A DNA stretch of 64,000 nucleotides from Dietzia sp. ANT_WB102 (GTDB taxonomy: Bacteria; Actinomycetota; Actinomycetes; Mycobacteriales; Mycobacteriaceae), in contig NZ_VOBA01000002.1 of the NCBI RefSeq assembly GCF_008369165.1, forward strand, positions 124,001-188,000. The letters are read 5' to 3'. How positions within the stretch are numbered: the first letter of the stretch is position 1; the number at the start of each line of letters is the position of its first letter. Positions 1 to 11,686 of this stretch are shown here, piece after piece. A model generated the notes under the pieces. It had not been told where the DNA came from and did not search any database. It saw only the letters and a program-made list of their open reading frames with translations. The translations under genes were made by a program, and so were the position numbers.

Positions 1-123
1 TGTCGGCTCGATGTCCTCCGGCCCCGCCCCGGTGGTTCGACTACCGTGTACTGCGGACGTGACGCGATCCGCCACAGCGGGCCGCGGCGCCCGGCCCTTG
101 ACCCTGTGAGCCGTGGAGGACAT

Positions 124-1530
124 GTGACGCAACGCATCATCATCATCGGCGGCGGCCCCGCCGGCTACGAGGCCGCGCTCGTCGCGGCCCAGTACGGTGC
201 GGACGTCACGATCGTCGACTCGGACGGTATCGGCGGCAACTGTGTCTTGAGTGACTGCGTCCCGTCCAAGACGTTCATCGCCACGACCGGCGTGCGGACC
301 GACATGCGGCGCGCGGAGGAGATGGGCGTCGAGGCCCACTTCGATCCCACCGCCTACCGGTTGGGACAGGTCAACGGCCGGGTCAAGTCGCTGGCCCGCG
401 CCCAGTCTGCGGATATCCGGTCGCAACTCCAGCGTGAGGGCGTCCGGCTGCTGTCCGGGCGGGCCCGTCTCCACGACTCGCAACCCGGCATGGCCTCGCA
501 CCGGGTGGCGGTGACGTTTGACAACGGGCAGGAAAAGATACTCGACGCCGACGTGGTCCTCGTCGCGACCGGCTCCAGCCCTCGCGTGTTGTCGGGGGCC
601 GAACCCGACGGCGAGCGGATCCTCAACTGGCGTCAGCTCTACGACCTCACCGAACTGCCCACCCACCTGGTGGTCATCGGTTCGGGCGTCACCGGTGCCG
701 AGTTCGTCTCGGCGTTCACCGAGATGGGCGTCAAGGTGACCATGGTGTCCAGTCGTGACCGCGTCCTGCCGCACGAGGACGCCGACGCCGCCCTCGTGCT
801 GGAGGAAGCACTGAGCGAACGCGGCGTGTCGCTGGTCAAGCACGCTCGTGCCGACGCCGTCGAGCACTTCGAGGACGGCATCATCGTCCGTCTCGGGGAC
901 GGACGCACGGTCAAGGGATCCCATGCGCTCATCTGCGTGGGATCCGTGCCCAACACCGAGGGCCTCGGTTTGGAGAGCGCCGGCGTCGAGCTGCAGCGCA
1001 GTGGTCACATCAAGGTCGACCGTGTCTCGCGCACCACCGCTCCGGGGATCTACGCGGGCGGTGACTGCACCGACTTGTTCCCGCTGGCGTCGGTGGCGGC
1101 CATGCAGGGGCGCATCGCGATGTACCACGCACTCGGCGAGGGCGTTAACCCCATCAAGCTGCGGACTGTCGCATCTGCGGTCTTCACGCGTCCGGAGATC
1201 GCCACCGTCGGCATCTCGCACGCGCAGATCGAAAGCGGCGAGGTGCCGGCGCGCGTGGAGGTCATGCCACTGGCAGGAAACCCGCGGGCCAAGATGCGCA
1301 GCCTGCGCCGCGGTTTCGTCAAGCTCTTCTGTCGCCCGGCCTCGGGCGTGGTGATTGGCGGCGTGGTCGTCGCCCCCACCGCCTCCGAGCTCATCCTGCC
1401 GATCTCGGTGGCGGTGCGCAATCAGCTCACGGTGGGCGATCTCGCTGGCTCGTTCTCGGTCTACCCGTCGATGACGGGCACCATCACGGAGGCGGCCCGC
1501 CAGCTCATGCGCCACGACGACCTCGACTGA
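124..1530 (+). CDS. lpdA: NAD(P)H-quinone reductase / flavoprotein disulfide reductase LpdA
   Basis: This is a two-dinucleotide-fold flavoprotein of the pyridine nucleotide disulfide reductase family, about 468 residues, matching the LpdA (Rv3303c) type that reduces quinones rather than lipoamide. The FAD-binding glycine motif GGGPAG is at residues 9-14, the second NAD(P) fold (IGSGVTGAEF) lies mid-protein, and an FAD motif (YAGGDCTD) follows. I chose GTG 124 because GGAGGA stands just upstream and the FAD fold begins five residues later. A C40-x4-C45 pair is present, but the usual C-terminal His-Glu partner is replaced by YPSMTGTITEAAR, so it is probably not a classical dihydrolipoamide dehydrogenase. 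It is monocistronic, facing glpK. Confidence 0.88.
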   Translation: MTQRIIIIGGGPAGYEAALVAAQYGADVTIVDSDGIGGNCVLSDCVPSKTFIATTGVRTDMRRAEEMGVEAHFDPTAYRLGQVNGRVKSLARAQSADIRSQLQREGVRLLSGRARLHDSQPGMASHRVAVTFDNGQEKILDADVVLVATGSSPRVLSGAEPDGERILNWRQLYDLTELPTHLVVIGSGVTGAEFVSAFTEMGVKVTMVSSRDRVLPHEDADAALVLEEALSERGVSLVKHARADAVEHFEDGIIVRLGDGRTVKGSHALICVGSVPNTEGLGLESAGVELQRSGHIKVDRVSRTTAPGIYAGGDCTDLFPLASVAAMQGRIAMYHALGEGVNPIKLRTVASAVFTRPEIATVGISHAQIESGEVPARVEVMPLAGNPRAKMRSLRRGFVKLFCRPASGVVIGGVVVAPTASELILPISVAVRNQLTVGDLAGSFSVYPSMTGTITEAARQLMRHDDLD

Positions 1531-1898
1531 GCAGCCCGGACCGCGTATCCACTCGGCTCTAGCCCGGGGTCGCGCTCGACTCCTCTGTCCCGACGCCGTC
1601 CGAACAGCCCGCCTCGGGCTCGGCCCGGGCCCGCACGCCCGCCCCAGGCCCTGCCCGAGCGTGCACGCCCGTGTGGAGTCACTCAGTCAGCGTGGAATGA
1701 GGTCCGCCCTGCAGGAACGCTGCGCGCAGTGACTCCGCGCAAGGCTCGCGGCCGGATCCCGCCCTGGGCGACCTGTGGAGGCGGATGTCGGGCTTGCGGA
1801 CGGAACGACGAGGCAGCGCAATTCGGGCCGGGTAAGGCAGCACAATTCGCGCCGGGAGAGGCGACGGGGCGTCGGCCCCTGACGTACGGCCCTCGATG
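1531..1898. other. Intergenic region between convergent lpdA and glpK
   Basis: No convincing gene is seen. An interrupted inverted repeat (CTCGGGC near 1613 and GCCCGAG near 1653) could help terminate lpdA, but it is weak. Two imperfect 24-base units lie in tandem at 1811-1858 (20 of 24 positions equal), and a 13-base exact tandem duplication at 1889-1914 runs over the glpK stop codon. Confidence 0.5.
1811..1858. repeat. Imperfect 24-base tandem duplication
   Basis: Units 1811-1834 and 1835-1858 share AGGCAGC-CAATTCG-GCCGGG and differ at four positions. It lies in the non-coding gap downstream of glpK. No function is evident; slippage is the likely origin. Confidence 0.6.
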
Positions 1899-3458
<1,560 letters not shown>

Positions 3459-3465
3459 ACGGCCA

Positions 3466-3491
3466 ACACTACGTGCGCCCGCGCGTAGAGT
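3466..3491. promoter_or_regulatory. Back-to-back promoters of glpK and glpD
   Basis: A -10 box TAGTGT for glpK is read on the minus strand at 3466-3471, seven bases before its GTG start. A -10 box TAGAGT for glpD is on the plus strand at 3486-3491, with a leader of roughly 40 bases. The two cores overlap each other's -35 zones, so the genes are probably co-regulated, but I see no clear operator. Confidence 0.55.
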
Positions 3492-3538
3492 CGGGACGAC
3501 CGGCCGGAACACGTGCCCGGCCCCGGAGGGGAGCGCCC

Positions 3539-5323
3539 ATGCCCACGAGAAGGTCCCGCTCGATCCTCGGCCCCGACCGCAGAGCCGAGGCGTGGCGCAG
3601 ATTGTCGGAGGACACCTTCGACATCGTTATCGTCGGCGGAGGCGTGGTGGGCACCGGCAGTGCACTCGACGCGGCCACCCGAGGGTTGAACGTGGCGCTC
3701 GTCGAGGCCCGCGACTTCGCCGCCGGCACCTCATCCCGCAGCTCCAAGATGTTCCACGGGGGACTGCGCTACCTCGAGCAGCTCGACTTCGGCCTGGTCG
3801 CCGAGGCCCTGCACGAGCGCGAACTCAGCATGACTCGCCTGGCCCCGCACCTGGTCACCCCGCTGAAGTTCCTCTTCCCGCTCACCCGCCGGTTCTGGGA
3901 GCGCCCCTACATGGCCGCGGGATTCGTGCTCTACGACGTCATGGGCGGCTCCAAGAGCGTCCCGCCGCAGAAGCACTACAGTCGCGCCGGAGCGCACCGG
4001 ATCGCCCCGGGGCTGCGCGAGGACGCCGTCGTGGGCGGGATCCGTTACTGGGACACCCTGGTCGACGACGCCCGCCACACCCTCACCTTGGCCCGCACCG
4101 CCGCCCACCACGGAGCGGTCGTGACCAACTCCACCCAGGTGATCGGCTACCTGCGTGACGGTGACCGGGTCACCGGGGTGCGGGTGCGCGACGCCGAGAC
4201 GGGACGCGAGACCGATGTCCGGGCGCGGGTCGTGCTCAACGCCGCCGGCGTGTGGACCGACCAGCTGCAGAAGATGCTGGGCGAGGAGGGCGGCTTTACG
4301 GTGCGGGCGTCCAAGGGCGTGCACATCGTGGTGGACCGCGACAAGGTGGACTCCGAGGCCGCGCTCATCCTGCGCACCGAGAAGTCCGTCCTGTTTGTGA
4401 TCCCGTGGGGCGAGTACTGGATCATCGGCACCACCGACACCGACTGGCAACTCGACCTGGCCCACCCTGCGGCTACCGGCGCCGACATCGACTACATCCT
4501 CGGCCACGTGAACTCGGTGCTCACCACCCCGATCAGGCGCGAGGACGTGCGCGGTGTCTACGCGGGCCTGCGCCCGCTGCTCTCGGGCGGCGCTAGCTCC
4601 ACCGCCAGACTCTCCCGCGAACACGCGGTGATGACCGTGGCACCCGGCGCCGTGGTCGTAGCGGGTGGCAAGTACACGACCTACCGGGTGATGGCGGCCG
4701 ACGCCGTGGATGTGGCGGTCGGAGAACTTGGCGAGCGAGCCGCCACGGTGCCGCCCTCGACGACCGAGAGAATCCCGCTCCTGGGCGCCGACGGCTACCC
4801 GGGGATGGTCAACCGGGCCGACCGGATCGCCGACCAGTACGAGATCCGCGAGGACCAGATGGAGCACCTCCTCGGCCGGTACGGCACTCTCGCCGAGGAC
4901 GTCCTCGAACTCGCCACCGGCCGCCCCGACCTGCTTGATCCCGTCCGGGGTGCCGAGAGATACCTGCGCGTGGAGATCCTCCACGCCGCTGTCGCTGAGG
5001 CCGCCCTACACCTCGAGGACGTCCTCGTGCGCCGGACGCGGATCTCCATGGAATACCTGCACGGCGGCGTCGACTGCGCCCGCGAGGTCGCCGACCTGAT
5101 GGCTGAAGTACTCGGGTGGGATGAGGACCGCATCGCTCGCGAGGTGGAACTCTTCGGACAGCGGATCGCCGCCGAGGAGGCGAGCCAGGTGGCGGAGTCC
5201 GACGACGAGGCGGACGGATTCCTCCGGCGTGTGCCCGAGGTCCGGGAATTTCTGGCGGATGCGGCCTTCGACCCCGCCAGCGCCCGACCCGTGATCGAGA
5301 GCTCGTCCGGCCAGAAAATGTAG
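3539..5323 (+). CDS. glpD: FAD-dependent glycerol-3-phosphate dehydrogenase
   Basis: Aerobic glycerol-3-phosphate dehydrogenase, 594 residues, oxidises sn-glycerol 3-phosphate to dihydroxyacetone phosphate at the membrane and passes electrons to quinone. The FAD-binding GGGVVGTG is at residues 33-40, followed by the family-specific stretch [18 protein letters not shown]; a DAO domain and a C-terminal helical domain follow. I chose ATG 3539 because GGAGGGGA precedes it and the fold begins 25 residues later; a longer in-frame extension upstream crosses the glpK promoter. It is divergent from glpK and forms one substrate pathway with it. It corresponds to GlpD2 (Rv3302c) by position. Confidence 0.95.
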   Translation: MPTRRSRSILGPDRRAEAWRRLSEDTFDIVIVGGGVVGTGSALDAATRGLNVALVEARDFAAGTSSRSSKMFHGGLRYLEQLDFGLVAEALHERELSMTRLAPHLVTPLKFLFPLTRRFWERPYMAAGFVLYDVMGGSKSVPPQKHYSRAGAHRIAPGLREDAVVGGIRYWDTLVDDARHTLTLARTAAHHGAVVTNSTQVIGYLRDGDRVTGVRVRDAETGRETDVRARVVLNAAGVWTDQLQKMLGEEGGFTVRASKGVHIVVDRDKVDSEAALILRTEKSVLFVIPWGEYWIIGTTDTDWQLDLAHPAATGADIDYILGHVNSVLTTPIRREDVRGVYAGLRPLLSGGASSTARLSREHAVMTVAPGAVVVAGGKYTTYRVMAADAVDVAVGELGERAATVPPSTTERIPLLGADGYPGMVNRADRIADQYEIREDQMEHLLGRYGTLAEDVLELATGRPDLLDPVRGAERYLRVEILHAAVAEAALHLEDVLVRRTRISMEYLHGGVDCAREVADLMAEVLGWDEDRIAREVELFGQRIAAEEASQVAESDDEADGFLRRVPEVREFLADAAFDPASARPVIESSSGQKM

Positions 5324-5391
5324 GGGACCCGCGACTGTTGGGCGGCGTCCCACCTCGTCGTCCCACCCGCCGTCCGACCCGCAGACACCGA

Positions 5392-5424
5392 AGGGCCCCG
5401 ACGACCGAGATGGTCGCGGGGCCC
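5392..5424. terminator. Bidirectional hairpin terminator between glpD and accA3
   Basis: AGGGCCCCG and CGACC pair with GGTCG and CGGGGCCCT around a small loop, with one bulged A. It lies between two convergent genes. There is no T-run, as is common in this GC-rich phylum. Confidence 0.75.
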
Positions 5425-5449
5425 TCGTGGCTGCTGTCTCAGCGGCGGG

Positions 5450-7237
5450 TCACTTGATCTCGCAGAGGACCGTTCCCTGGGTGACAGCGGCGCCGGCATC
5501 GACGGACAGGTCGGTGATGACGCCGTCCTTGTGCGCGGTGACCGGGTTTTCCATCTTCATGGCCTCGAGCACGGCCACGAGCTCGCCGGCCTTGACCTCC
5601 TGGCCCTCCTCGACGGCGACCTTGACGACGGTGCCCTGCATCGGAGCCGACACGGCGTCACCGGACGCGGCTGCACCGGCGGCGCCGCCACGTGTGCGGG
5701 ACTTGGCCTTGCGGCGAACCGTACCGCCGGCGTGCGAGCCGCCGAAGGCCAGGTCGCCGGGCAGGGAGACCTCGACGCGACGACCGTCCACCTCGACGAC
5801 GACCTTCTTGCGCTCGACTGGCTCGTCGTCGTCGGCCGGTGCACCGGTGGGCGTCCACGGCTCGATCGGGTTGTCCCACTCCTCCTCGATCCACTTGGTG
5901 TAGACGTCGAAGCTCTTGCCGTCGCCGACGAACGCCGGGTTCTCCACGATGTGGGCGTGGAACGGCAAGACCGTGGCCATGCCATCGATCTTGTACTCGG
6001 CAAGCGCGCGGGCCGAACGGGCGAGCGCCTGGTCGCGATCCTCGCCCCAGACGATCAACTTGGCGAGCATCGAGTCGAACTGGCCACCGATGGTGTCGCC
6101 CTCCTCGACGCCGGAGTCCATGCGGACGCCCGGGCCATTCGGCTCCTTGTAACCGGTGATCGTGCCGGGGGCGGGCAGGAAGCCACGGCCAGCGTCCTCG
6201 CCGTTGATGCGGAACTCGAAGGCATGGCCACGCGGGGTCGGGTCCTCGGTGAACTCGAGCACCTCACCTTCGGCGATCTTGAACTGCTGGAGGACCAGGT
6301 CGATGCCGGCGGTCTCCTCGGTGATGGGGTGCTCCACCTGGAGACGGGTGTTGACCTCAAGGAACGAGATCGTGTCGCCCTGGACCATGTACTCGACCGT
6401 GCCGGCTCCGTAGTAGCCGGCCTCCTTGCAGATGGCCTTGGCGGAGTCATGGATTCGTTTGCGCTGGTCGTCGGTCAGGAACGGCGCGGGGGCTTCCTCG
6501 ACAAGCTTCTGGAAGCGGCGCTGCAGGGTGCAGTCGCGGGTACCGGCGACGATCACGTTGCCGTGCTGGTCGGCGAGGACCTGGGCCTCGACGTGGCGGG
6601 CCTTGTCGAGGTACTGCTCGACGAAGCACTCGCCGCGACCGAAGGCGGCGACAGCCTCACGGGTGGCGGACTCGAAGAGGTCGGAGACCTCGTCCATCGT
6701 GTGGGCGACCTTCATGCCGCGACCGCCGCCACCGAAGGCCGCCTTGATCGCGATGGGCAGGCCATACTGCTCGGCGAACTTGACGACCTCGCTGGCATCC
6801 GAGACCGGGTCCTTGGTGCCGGCCGCCATCGGGGCGTTGACACGCTCGGCGATGTGGCGGGCGGTGACCTTGTCGCCGAGGTCGCGGATGGCCTGCGGCG
6901 GCGGCCCGATCCAGATCAGGCCGGCGTCGATGACGGCCTGCGCGAAATCGGCGTTCTCGGAGAGGAAGCCGTAGCCGGGATGGATGGCGTCGGCGCCGGA
7001 CTTCGCGGCCGCATCGAGGATCTTGTCGAAGACCAGGTACGACTCCGCGGAGGTGGTGCCTCCCAGAGCGAAGGCCTCGTCGGCCAGCTTGACGAACAAT
7101 GCGTCGGCGTCGGGCTCGGCGTACACGGCCACGCTGGCCAGGCCGGCGTCCTTCGCCGCACGGATCACACGGACGGCGATCTCGCCGCGGTTGGCGACGA
7201 GGACCTTCGTGATGTGAGAGCTGGCATGACTGGGCAC
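5450..7237 (-). CDS. accA3: Acyl-CoA carboxylase alpha subunit (biotin carboxylase plus BCCP)
   Basis: The 595-residue alpha chain of acetyl/propionyl-CoA carboxylases joins a biotin carboxylase (N-terminal [19 protein letters not shown], then the ATP-grasp glycine loop FGGGGRGMK) to a C-terminal biotin carrier domain. The biotin attachment motif EAMKMENP puts the biotinyl lysine at about residue 561. It transfers carboxybiotin to beta subunits such as the AccD5 encoded 2 kb away, giving malonyl- and methylmalonyl-CoA for fatty and mycolic-type acids. The start is a GTG preceded by AGGAGG; the first conserved residues come 11 codons later. Nearby birA supplies the biotin ligase. Confidence 0.95.
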   Translation of the reverse strand: MPSHASSHITKVLVANRGEIAVRVIRAAKDAGLASVAVYAEPDADALFVKLADEAFALGGTTSAESYLVFDKILDAAAKSGADAIHPGYGFLSENADFAQAVIDAGLIWIGPPPQAIRDLGDKVTARHIAERVNAPMAAGTKDPVSDASEVVKFAEQYGLPIAIKAAFGGGGRGMKVAHTMDEVSDLFESATREAVAAFGRGECFVEQYLDKARHVEAQVLADQHGNVIVAGTRDCTLQRRFQKLVEEAPAPFLTDDQRKRIHDSAKAICKEAGYYGAGTVEYMVQGDTISFLEVNTRLQVEHPITEETAGIDLVLQQFKIAEGEVLEFTEDPTPRGHAFEFRINGEDAGRGFLPAPGTITGYKEPNGPGVRMDSGVEEGDTIGGQFDSMLAKLIVWGEDRDQALARSARALAEYKIDGMATVLPFHAHIVENPAFVGDGKSFDVYTKWIEEEWDNPIEPWTPTGAPADDDEPVERKKVVVEVDGRRVEVSLPGDLAFGGSHAGGTVRRKAKSRTRGGAAGAAASGDAVSAPMQGTVVKVAVEEGQEVKAGELVAVLEAMKMENPVTAHKDGVITDLSVDAGAAVTQGTVLCEIK

Positions 7238-7444
7238 TCAGGGCCTCCTGGTGATAAAGGTCTCTACTGTCGATTGGCCGTGGGGCCCACCGAATACACC
7301 CGCAGTCTAATGAGAGGCCCCCCTCATGTGTGGTGTCGGGGGTCTATGGGTTGCCCTCCGGGGGCGGGACCGCCGGTACGTCTGCGCTCTGACCTGCAAT
7401 GTCTCTGTGGGGGACGGGTGGCCGGCCGCGGGAAACCCGCTCGC

Positions 7445-8125
7445 TCAGGCACGCAATTCAGGTCGCCAGAGCCGATGAGCGTTCAGTCCGGCCCGATCGA
7501 GCAGCCGTCGCAGAAGCGGCAGACTGAGGCCGATCACACTCGACGGGTCTCCCTCGATCCGGTCAATGAACCAGCCCCCGAGGGACTCGATTGTGAACGC
7601 GCCCGCGCACTCGAGCGGCTCCCCGGTGCGCAGGTACACGTCCAAGTCGGTGTCGGAGGGGGCGCCGAAGTGCACGGTGGTGTCCGACGTGTCGGTTTCA
7701 GAGAAGGTGACGACGACCGGGTCGTCGCCGGTGAGGTCTGCGACTATCAGCGAGTGGCCGGTGAGCAGGACCCCGTGCCGCCCGCGCATCTTCCGCCATC
7801 GCTCCATCGCGCGCTCATAGGTGTGCGGCTTACCCTCGAGCTGGCCATCGACGAGCAACATCGAGTCGCACCCGACCACGACCAGCGTGTCCGCGCCTGC
7901 CGCCCTCGCCTCGGCAGCGAGGGTCTCACCCTCCCGGTGCAGGACGTCCTCCGCCTTGGCGCGGGCCAACTCCTCGACCACCCGCACGTGCGGGGTACCG
8001 GCCGGCAGGGCGGCCTGGAGTGCGTCTTCGTCCACCTGTGGGTGGCGGATGATCGGGTCCACCCCTGCCTGCTCGAGGATCCGCAGGCGGGACGGGGACG
8101 CGGAGGCGAGGACTAACGCGATCAT
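7445..8125 (-). CDS. maf: Maf-family nucleoside triphosphate pyrophosphatase
   Basis: Maf/ham1-type pyrophosphatase of 226 residues, expected to hydrolyse non-canonical or specific nucleoside triphosphates (dTTP/UTP class) to monophosphates. The N-terminal substrate loop SASPSRLRILEQAG is diagnostic and the internal GCDSMLLVDG segment carries the catalytic Asp. The start is ATG 8125 with TACGCT (minus strand, 8132-8137) six bases upstream, again a leaderless layout. It sits in the accA3-accD5 neighbourhood as in Mycobacterium (Rv3282), without an obvious functional link to the carboxylase. Confidence 0.88.
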   Translation of the reverse strand: MIALVLASASPSRLRILEQAGVDPIIRHPQVDEDALQAALPAGTPHVRVVEELARAKAEDVLHREGETLAAEARAAGADTLVVVGCDSMLLVDGQLEGKPHTYERAMERWRKMRGRHGVLLTGHSLIVADLTGDDPVVVTFSETDTSDTTVHFGAPSDTDLDVYLRTGEPLECAGAFTIESLGGWFIDRIEGDPSSVIGLSLPLLRRLLDRAGLNAHRLWRPELRA

Positions 8126-8146
8126 GGGGTCAGCGTAGCCACCTGC

Positions 8147-8575
8147 TCAGGACCGCGGCAGCAGCATCGTGATGGTCAATGTGGTGGGCTCGAGCGCCCG
8201 GACCCGGTGGCGGAGCTTGGCGGTGAGGTGGAGGACCTCACCGGTATGCAACTCGAGTGTGCGGTCGGGTAACCCGAATTCCACGCTGCCCTTCAGCAAC
8301 TGGACGAGGATGGGGTGGAACGCGGCGTGGTCGGGCATCTCCTGGCCCTCGTCGAACTCGAATACGACGATCTTGGTGGTCTCGTCCTCGTGAACGACTG
8401 CCGCCCCGGGTCGCTTCGCGGATGGCTCGGCCCGCCCGATGATGTCGGTATGGTGCGTCGCGGTTCCCTCGTCGGTGCCGGCTCGCCGGCCGCTGGCGCG
8501 GTCCTCGGTTGCCGGGTCGCGGGTGGGCCCGCCTGTGGTCGCGCCCCGCCCGGGGGGCGTGGTGTCCTCAGTCAT
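8147..8575 (-). CDS. Cupin-domain protein of unknown role
   Basis: A 142-residue protein with a disordered, Thr/Gly/Arg-rich N-terminal third and a single small cupin barrel (about residues 60-140). The pattern HAAFHPILVQLLKGSVEF followed by GEVLHLTAKLRHRVRAL is that of RmlC-type cupins that may bind a metal or a small ligand; only some of the usual metal-binding histidines are present. The start ATG 8575 is supported by GAGGAGG six bases upstream; a longer frame extends into the hairpin at 8667-8730 and is not credible. It lies between maf and accE. Substrate unknown. Confidence 0.65.
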   Translation of the reverse strand: MTEDTTPPGRGATTGGPTRDPATEDRASGRRAGTDEGTATHHTDIIGRAEPSAKRPGAAVVHEDETTKIVVFEFDEGQEMPDHAAFHPILVQLLKGSVEFGLPDRTLELHTGEVLHLTAKLRHRVRALEPTTLTITMLLPRS

Positions 8576-8666
8576 GGGAACCTCCTCGGTGAGCTTGCCG
8601 TCCGGCCCGACGACACGCCCCCAGCCTACTGAGGTGGGGTCGACGCACCCCGATCCCCGACACAGA

Positions 8667-8730
8667 CGCCCCGGCTCCTGCATTCGGAGCGTGTGAATCG
8701 GTACACGCTGCGAATGCAGGAGCCGGGGCG
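8667..8730. repeat. Long near-perfect inverted repeat (28-base arms)
   Basis: Arms 8667-8694 and 8703-8730 are reverse complements except for one position, with an 8-base loop. The outer 20 bases of each arm (beginning CGCCCCGGCTCC) pair perfectly. It lies just downstream of accE, so it may terminate accD5-accE transcription, but it is longer than any other terminator here and could be a dispersed palindromic element. Confidence 0.9.
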
Positions 8731-8796
8731 GCTGGGTGTGAGCGCGCGGGGGTGCCGACCTCGGGGTTTCAGTCCCAGGCAATCACGCCTCGACGC

Positions 8797-9051
8797 TCAG
8801 TAGTGGCGGCGGTTGAGGAACGAACTCGGGTTGTACCCGAACGGCGGACGGAGGCGATCTTCGTAGGATCCCCAGTCGTCCTTGATGCCGGTGTCGTGCT
8901 CGCTCGCGTGGACGGCGTTCCCCTGTGCGGTCGCGAAGACTGCGGACAGGATGCCCACCTCGGTCGGCGTGGGGTTTCCACTCACGACTGAAAAGAGCGG
9001 CTTCTCCGCCTGTCCGGCCCGGTCCTGCTGCTGCTTCTGGTCGCCGGTCAC
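8797..9051 (-). CDS. accE: Acyl-CoA carboxylase epsilon subunit
   Basis: Small 84-residue protein matching the epsilon subunit that stabilises AccA3-AccD5 type carboxylases in Mycobacteriales and Streptomyces. The conserved core [19 protein letters not shown] is at about residues 20-38, and the C-terminal tail ends in a basic/aromatic [17 protein letters not shown]. Its start overlaps the accD5 stop by four bases (ATGA), implying translational coupling and matched stoichiometry. The role in binding the beta-subunit hexamer is known for the family; that it partners the neighbouring AccD5 is inferred from the overlap. Confidence 0.85.
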   Translation of the reverse strand: MTGDQKQQQDRAGQAEKPLFSVVSGNPTPTEVGILSAVFATAQGNAVHASEHDTGIKDDWGSYEDRLRPPFGYNPSSFLNRRHY

Positions 9052-10697
9052 AGCGGGATGTTCCCGTGCTTCTTGGCCGGCACCTCGACGACCTTGCGGT
9101 CCAGGAGTCGGAGTGCCTGCGACACCTGCAGTCGGGTGTGCGAGGGCGGAATCACCGCGTCGATGTACCCGCGCTCGGCGGCGACGTAGGGGTTGACGAG
9201 GGTGTCCTCATACTCGGCCTGCAACTTGAGGCGCAAGGCGTCGACGTCCTCGCCGTTGGCGGCGGCTTCCTTGAGCTGCGGCCGGTAGACGAACCCAACC
9301 GCGCCGGAGGCACCCATCACGGCGATCTCTGCGGTCGGCCACGCCAGGTTGATATCGGCGCCCATGTGCTTGGAACCCATGACGTCGTACGCTCCGCCGT
9401 AGGCCTTGCGAGTGATGACCGTCACCTTTCCGACGGTGGCCTCGCCATAGGCGTAGAGCAGCTTGGCGCCGCGGCGGATGATCCCGTCGAACTCCTGGCC
9501 GGTGCCGGGCAGGAAGCCCGGGACGTCGACCAGCGTGAGGATGGGGATGTTGAACGCATCGCAGGTGCGGACGAAGCGGGCGGCCTTCTCCGATGCCTTG
9601 ATGTCCAGGCACCCGGCGAACTGGGTGGGCTGGTTGGCCACCACGCCCACGCTGCGGCCCTCGATGCGGCCGTAGCCGACGATCACATTCATCGCGTACT
9701 GGCCCTGGACCTCAAGGAACTCACCGTCGTCGACGAGGTGGGAGATGACCTCGTGCATGTCGTACGGGGCGTTGGAGGAGTCCGGGATGATCGTGTCGAG
9801 CTCGTGGTCCTCGAGTGTGAGGTTGTCCTCGATCGCGCCCTCGGCGACGGGGAACGGGTAGCGCGGGGCCTCGGCACGGTTGTTGCTGGGGAGGTAGGAC
9901 AGCAGGTCCTTGACGAAGTCCAGGGCGTCCTGCTCGTCACTGGCGGTGTAGTGGGACACGCCCGACTTGGTCATGTGCGTGGTGGCGCCGCCCAGTTCCT
10001 CTTGGGTGACCTCCTCGCCTGTGACCGTCTTGATGACGTCCGGTCCGGTGACGAACATCTGCGAGGTCTTGTCGACCATCACGGTGAAGTCGGTGAGCGC
10101 GGGGGAGTAGACGTGGCCTCCGGCTGATGGGCCCATGATCAGCGAGACCTGCGGGATGACGCCGGAGGAGAGCACATTGCGGTGGAAGATCTCGCCGTAC
10201 AGGCCGAGCGAGACGACGCCCTCCTGAATGCGGGCGCCGGCGCCATGGTTGATGCCGATCATCGGACGACCGGTCTTGAGGGCGAGGTCCATGACCTTGA
10301 CGATCTTCTCGCCGTAGACCTCACCCAACGATCCACCGAAGACGGTGGCATCCTGCGAGAAGACGCAGACGCTGCGGCCGTCGATGGTGCCGTAGCCGGT
10401 GATGACGCCGTCTCCCAGCGGGCGGCGCTCGGCGAGTCCGAAGGTGGTGGCTCGGTGGCGGGCCAGGGCGTCGATCTCCACGAACGAGCCGGGGTCGAGG
10501 AGGTTCTCGATCCGCTCGCGGGCCGTCATCATGCCCTTTTCGTGGGTCTTGTCCACCGCGGCCTGCCCCATCGGGGCCCGGGCTTCGTCAAGGCGCCGTC
10601 GCAGCTCGGACAGCTTCCCGGCGGTTGTGTGGATGTCGGGGGTCGCAGCGTCCGTCTGGACGTCGGCGCTCACGTCCGGTTCTGAGGCAGTCGTCAT
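9048..10697 (-). CDS. accD5: Acyl-CoA (propionyl-CoA) carboxylase beta subunit
   Basis: Carboxyltransferase beta chain, 549 residues, the usual length for AccD5/PccB. It moves the carboxyl group from biotin-AccA3 to propionyl- or acetyl-CoA. Two crotonase-like halves are visible, with oxyanion-hole glycines in the [14 protein letters not shown] stretch and in [13 protein letters not shown] start it at ATG 10697 (MTTASEPD); a longer frame passes through the birA promoter region. It is transcribed with accE downstream (four-base overlap). The substrate preference, propionyl-CoA, is by analogy with AccD5 and not proven by sequence alone. Confidence 0.93.
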   Translation of the reverse strand: MTTASEPDVSADVQTDAATPDIHTTAGKLSELRRRLDEARAPMGQAAVDKTHEKGMMTARERIENLLDPGSFVEIDALARHRATTFGLAERRPLGDGVITGYGTIDGRSVCVFSQDATVFGGSLGEVYGEKIVKVMDLALKTGRPMIGINHGAGARIQEGVVSLGLYGEIFHRNVLSSGVIPQVSLIMGPSAGGHVYSPALTDFTVMVDKTSQMFVTGPDVIKTVTGEEVTQEELGGATTHMTKSGVSHYTASDEQDALDFVKDLLSYLPSNNRAEAPRYPFPVAEGAIEDNLTLEDHELDTIIPDSSNAPYDMHEVISHLVDDGEFLEVQGQYAMNVIVGYGRIEGRSVGVVANQPTQFAGCLDIKASEKAARFVRTCDAFNIPILTLVDVPGFLPGTGQEFDGIIRRGAKLLYAYGEATVGKVTVITRKAYGGAYDVMGSKHMGADINLAWPTAEIAVMGASGAVGFVYRPQLKEAAANGEDVDALRLKLQAEYEDTLVNPYVAAERGYIDAVIPPSHTRLQVSQALRLLDRKVVEVPAKKHGNIPL

Positions 10698-10791
10698 GTT
10701 GCAAGACTCTAACCAGTGACCCGGCTCCGTGGCGACGTGACCCGGCGTACATCCCCCGGCGGCGACCCCGACAGATGTCGGGCCGGGCACA

Positions 10792-10797
10792 TACGCT
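10792..10797 (+). promoter_or_regulatory. -10 box of birA (leaderless type)
   Basis: TACGCT lies seven bases before the GTG start of birA. The distance predicts transcription starting on or beside the start codon, as for several other genes in the window. Confidence 0.5.
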
Positions 10798-10804
10798 GGG
10801 GGTC

Positions 10805-11683
10805 GTGCACGCAGATCCCGGTACCGAGACCCCACCCAGGTTGGACGCCCACGCGCTCCGCCACGCTCTGGTGGAGGGCCCGGACGCGCCGTACTCATCG
10901 CTCGAGGTCGTCGACGACATCGGTTCGACGAACGCGGAGTTGATCTCCCGCGCATCCAGGGGTGCACCGGACCGCAGTGTGCTGTTGGCAGAGCACCAGG
11001 CGTCCGGGCGTGGTCGACTCGGTCGCGTGTGGACCGCCCCGCCGCGCACGCAGGTGGCTGTCAGCGTTCTTCTCCGTCCCGGGGCCGTGTCGCCGAACCT
11101 TTTCGGCTGGTTACCGCTCGTCACGGGTCTCGCGGTACGGGACGGACTGCGCGAGGCCGGTGGCGTCGACGCGACCCTCAAATGGCCCAACGACGTCTTG
11201 GTCGACGGTCGCAAGATTGCCGGGATCCTCGTGGAGATGACCACGGTGCCGGGCGGGGGAGACTTCACGGTCCGCCTGCCGGCCGTCGTGGTGGGAGTCG
11301 GAATCAACATCTCGCTTTCCCGCGAGCAACTCCCGGTGCCGCATGCCACTTCCCTCGCGCTCGTCGGTGGGTCACGTGACCGGGATGCCGTGGCCCGTGC
11401 CGTCCTGGAGGCGCTGGCTCTGCGCCACCGCCAATGGCGTGAGTGTGACCACGGGAGCGGGTCGACGGTGTCGGACCTCCTCATGGCGACCTACACCGAG
11501 GCCTGCTCCACCCTCGGCGCCGAGGTGAGGGTCGAACTTCCCGGGGACGTCGTGCGGACCGGGCGCGCGGACAGGGTCGACCGTGACGGCCGCCTCGTCG
11601 TCGTCGATTCCGACGGTGAGTTCGCCGTCGCCGCCGGTGACGTCACCCACGTCCGAGGCGCCGGCGGTCGGTGGAACGGCTGA
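10805..11683 (+). CDS. birA: Biotin-[acetyl-CoA-carboxylase] ligase
   Basis: Biotin protein ligase, 292 residues, activates biotin with ATP and attaches it to the carrier lysine of AccA3 (and possibly the TB7.3-like protein at 49.2 kb). The catalytic loop [13 protein letters not shown] and the KWPNDV motif are both present, and a small C-terminal SH3-like domain follows. There is no N-terminal helix-turn-helix, so it is a monofunctional ligase, not a repressor, as in mycobacteria. GTG 10805 was chosen because the conserved domain follows and TACGCT stands seven bases upstream. It is divergent from accD5. Confidence 0.92.
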   Translation: MHADPGTETPPRLDAHALRHALVEGPDAPYSSLEVVDDIGSTNAELISRASRGAPDRSVLLAEHQASGRGRLGRVWTAPPRTQVAVSVLLRPGAVSPNLFGWLPLVTGLAVRDGLREAGGVDATLKWPNDVLVDGRKIAGILVEMTTVPGGGDFTVRLPAVVVGVGINISLSREQLPVPHATSLALVGGSRDRDAVARAVLEALALRHRQWRECDHGSGSTVSDLLMATYTEACSTLGAEVRVELPGDVVRTGRADRVDRDGRLVVVDSDGEFAVAAGDVTHVRGAGGRWNG

Positions 11684-11686
11684 CCC

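Noticed and set aside
1-123. N-terminal extension of LpdA from position 46
   Set aside because: The extra residues are unlike the family, and a ribosome site at 115-120 points to GTG 124.
5531-8116. A very long open frame on the plus strand opposite accA3 and maf
   Set aside because: It mirrors the codon structure of accA3/maf in a GC-rich genome; its translation has no recognisable domain and is low-complexity in Leu, Gly, Val, Asp.
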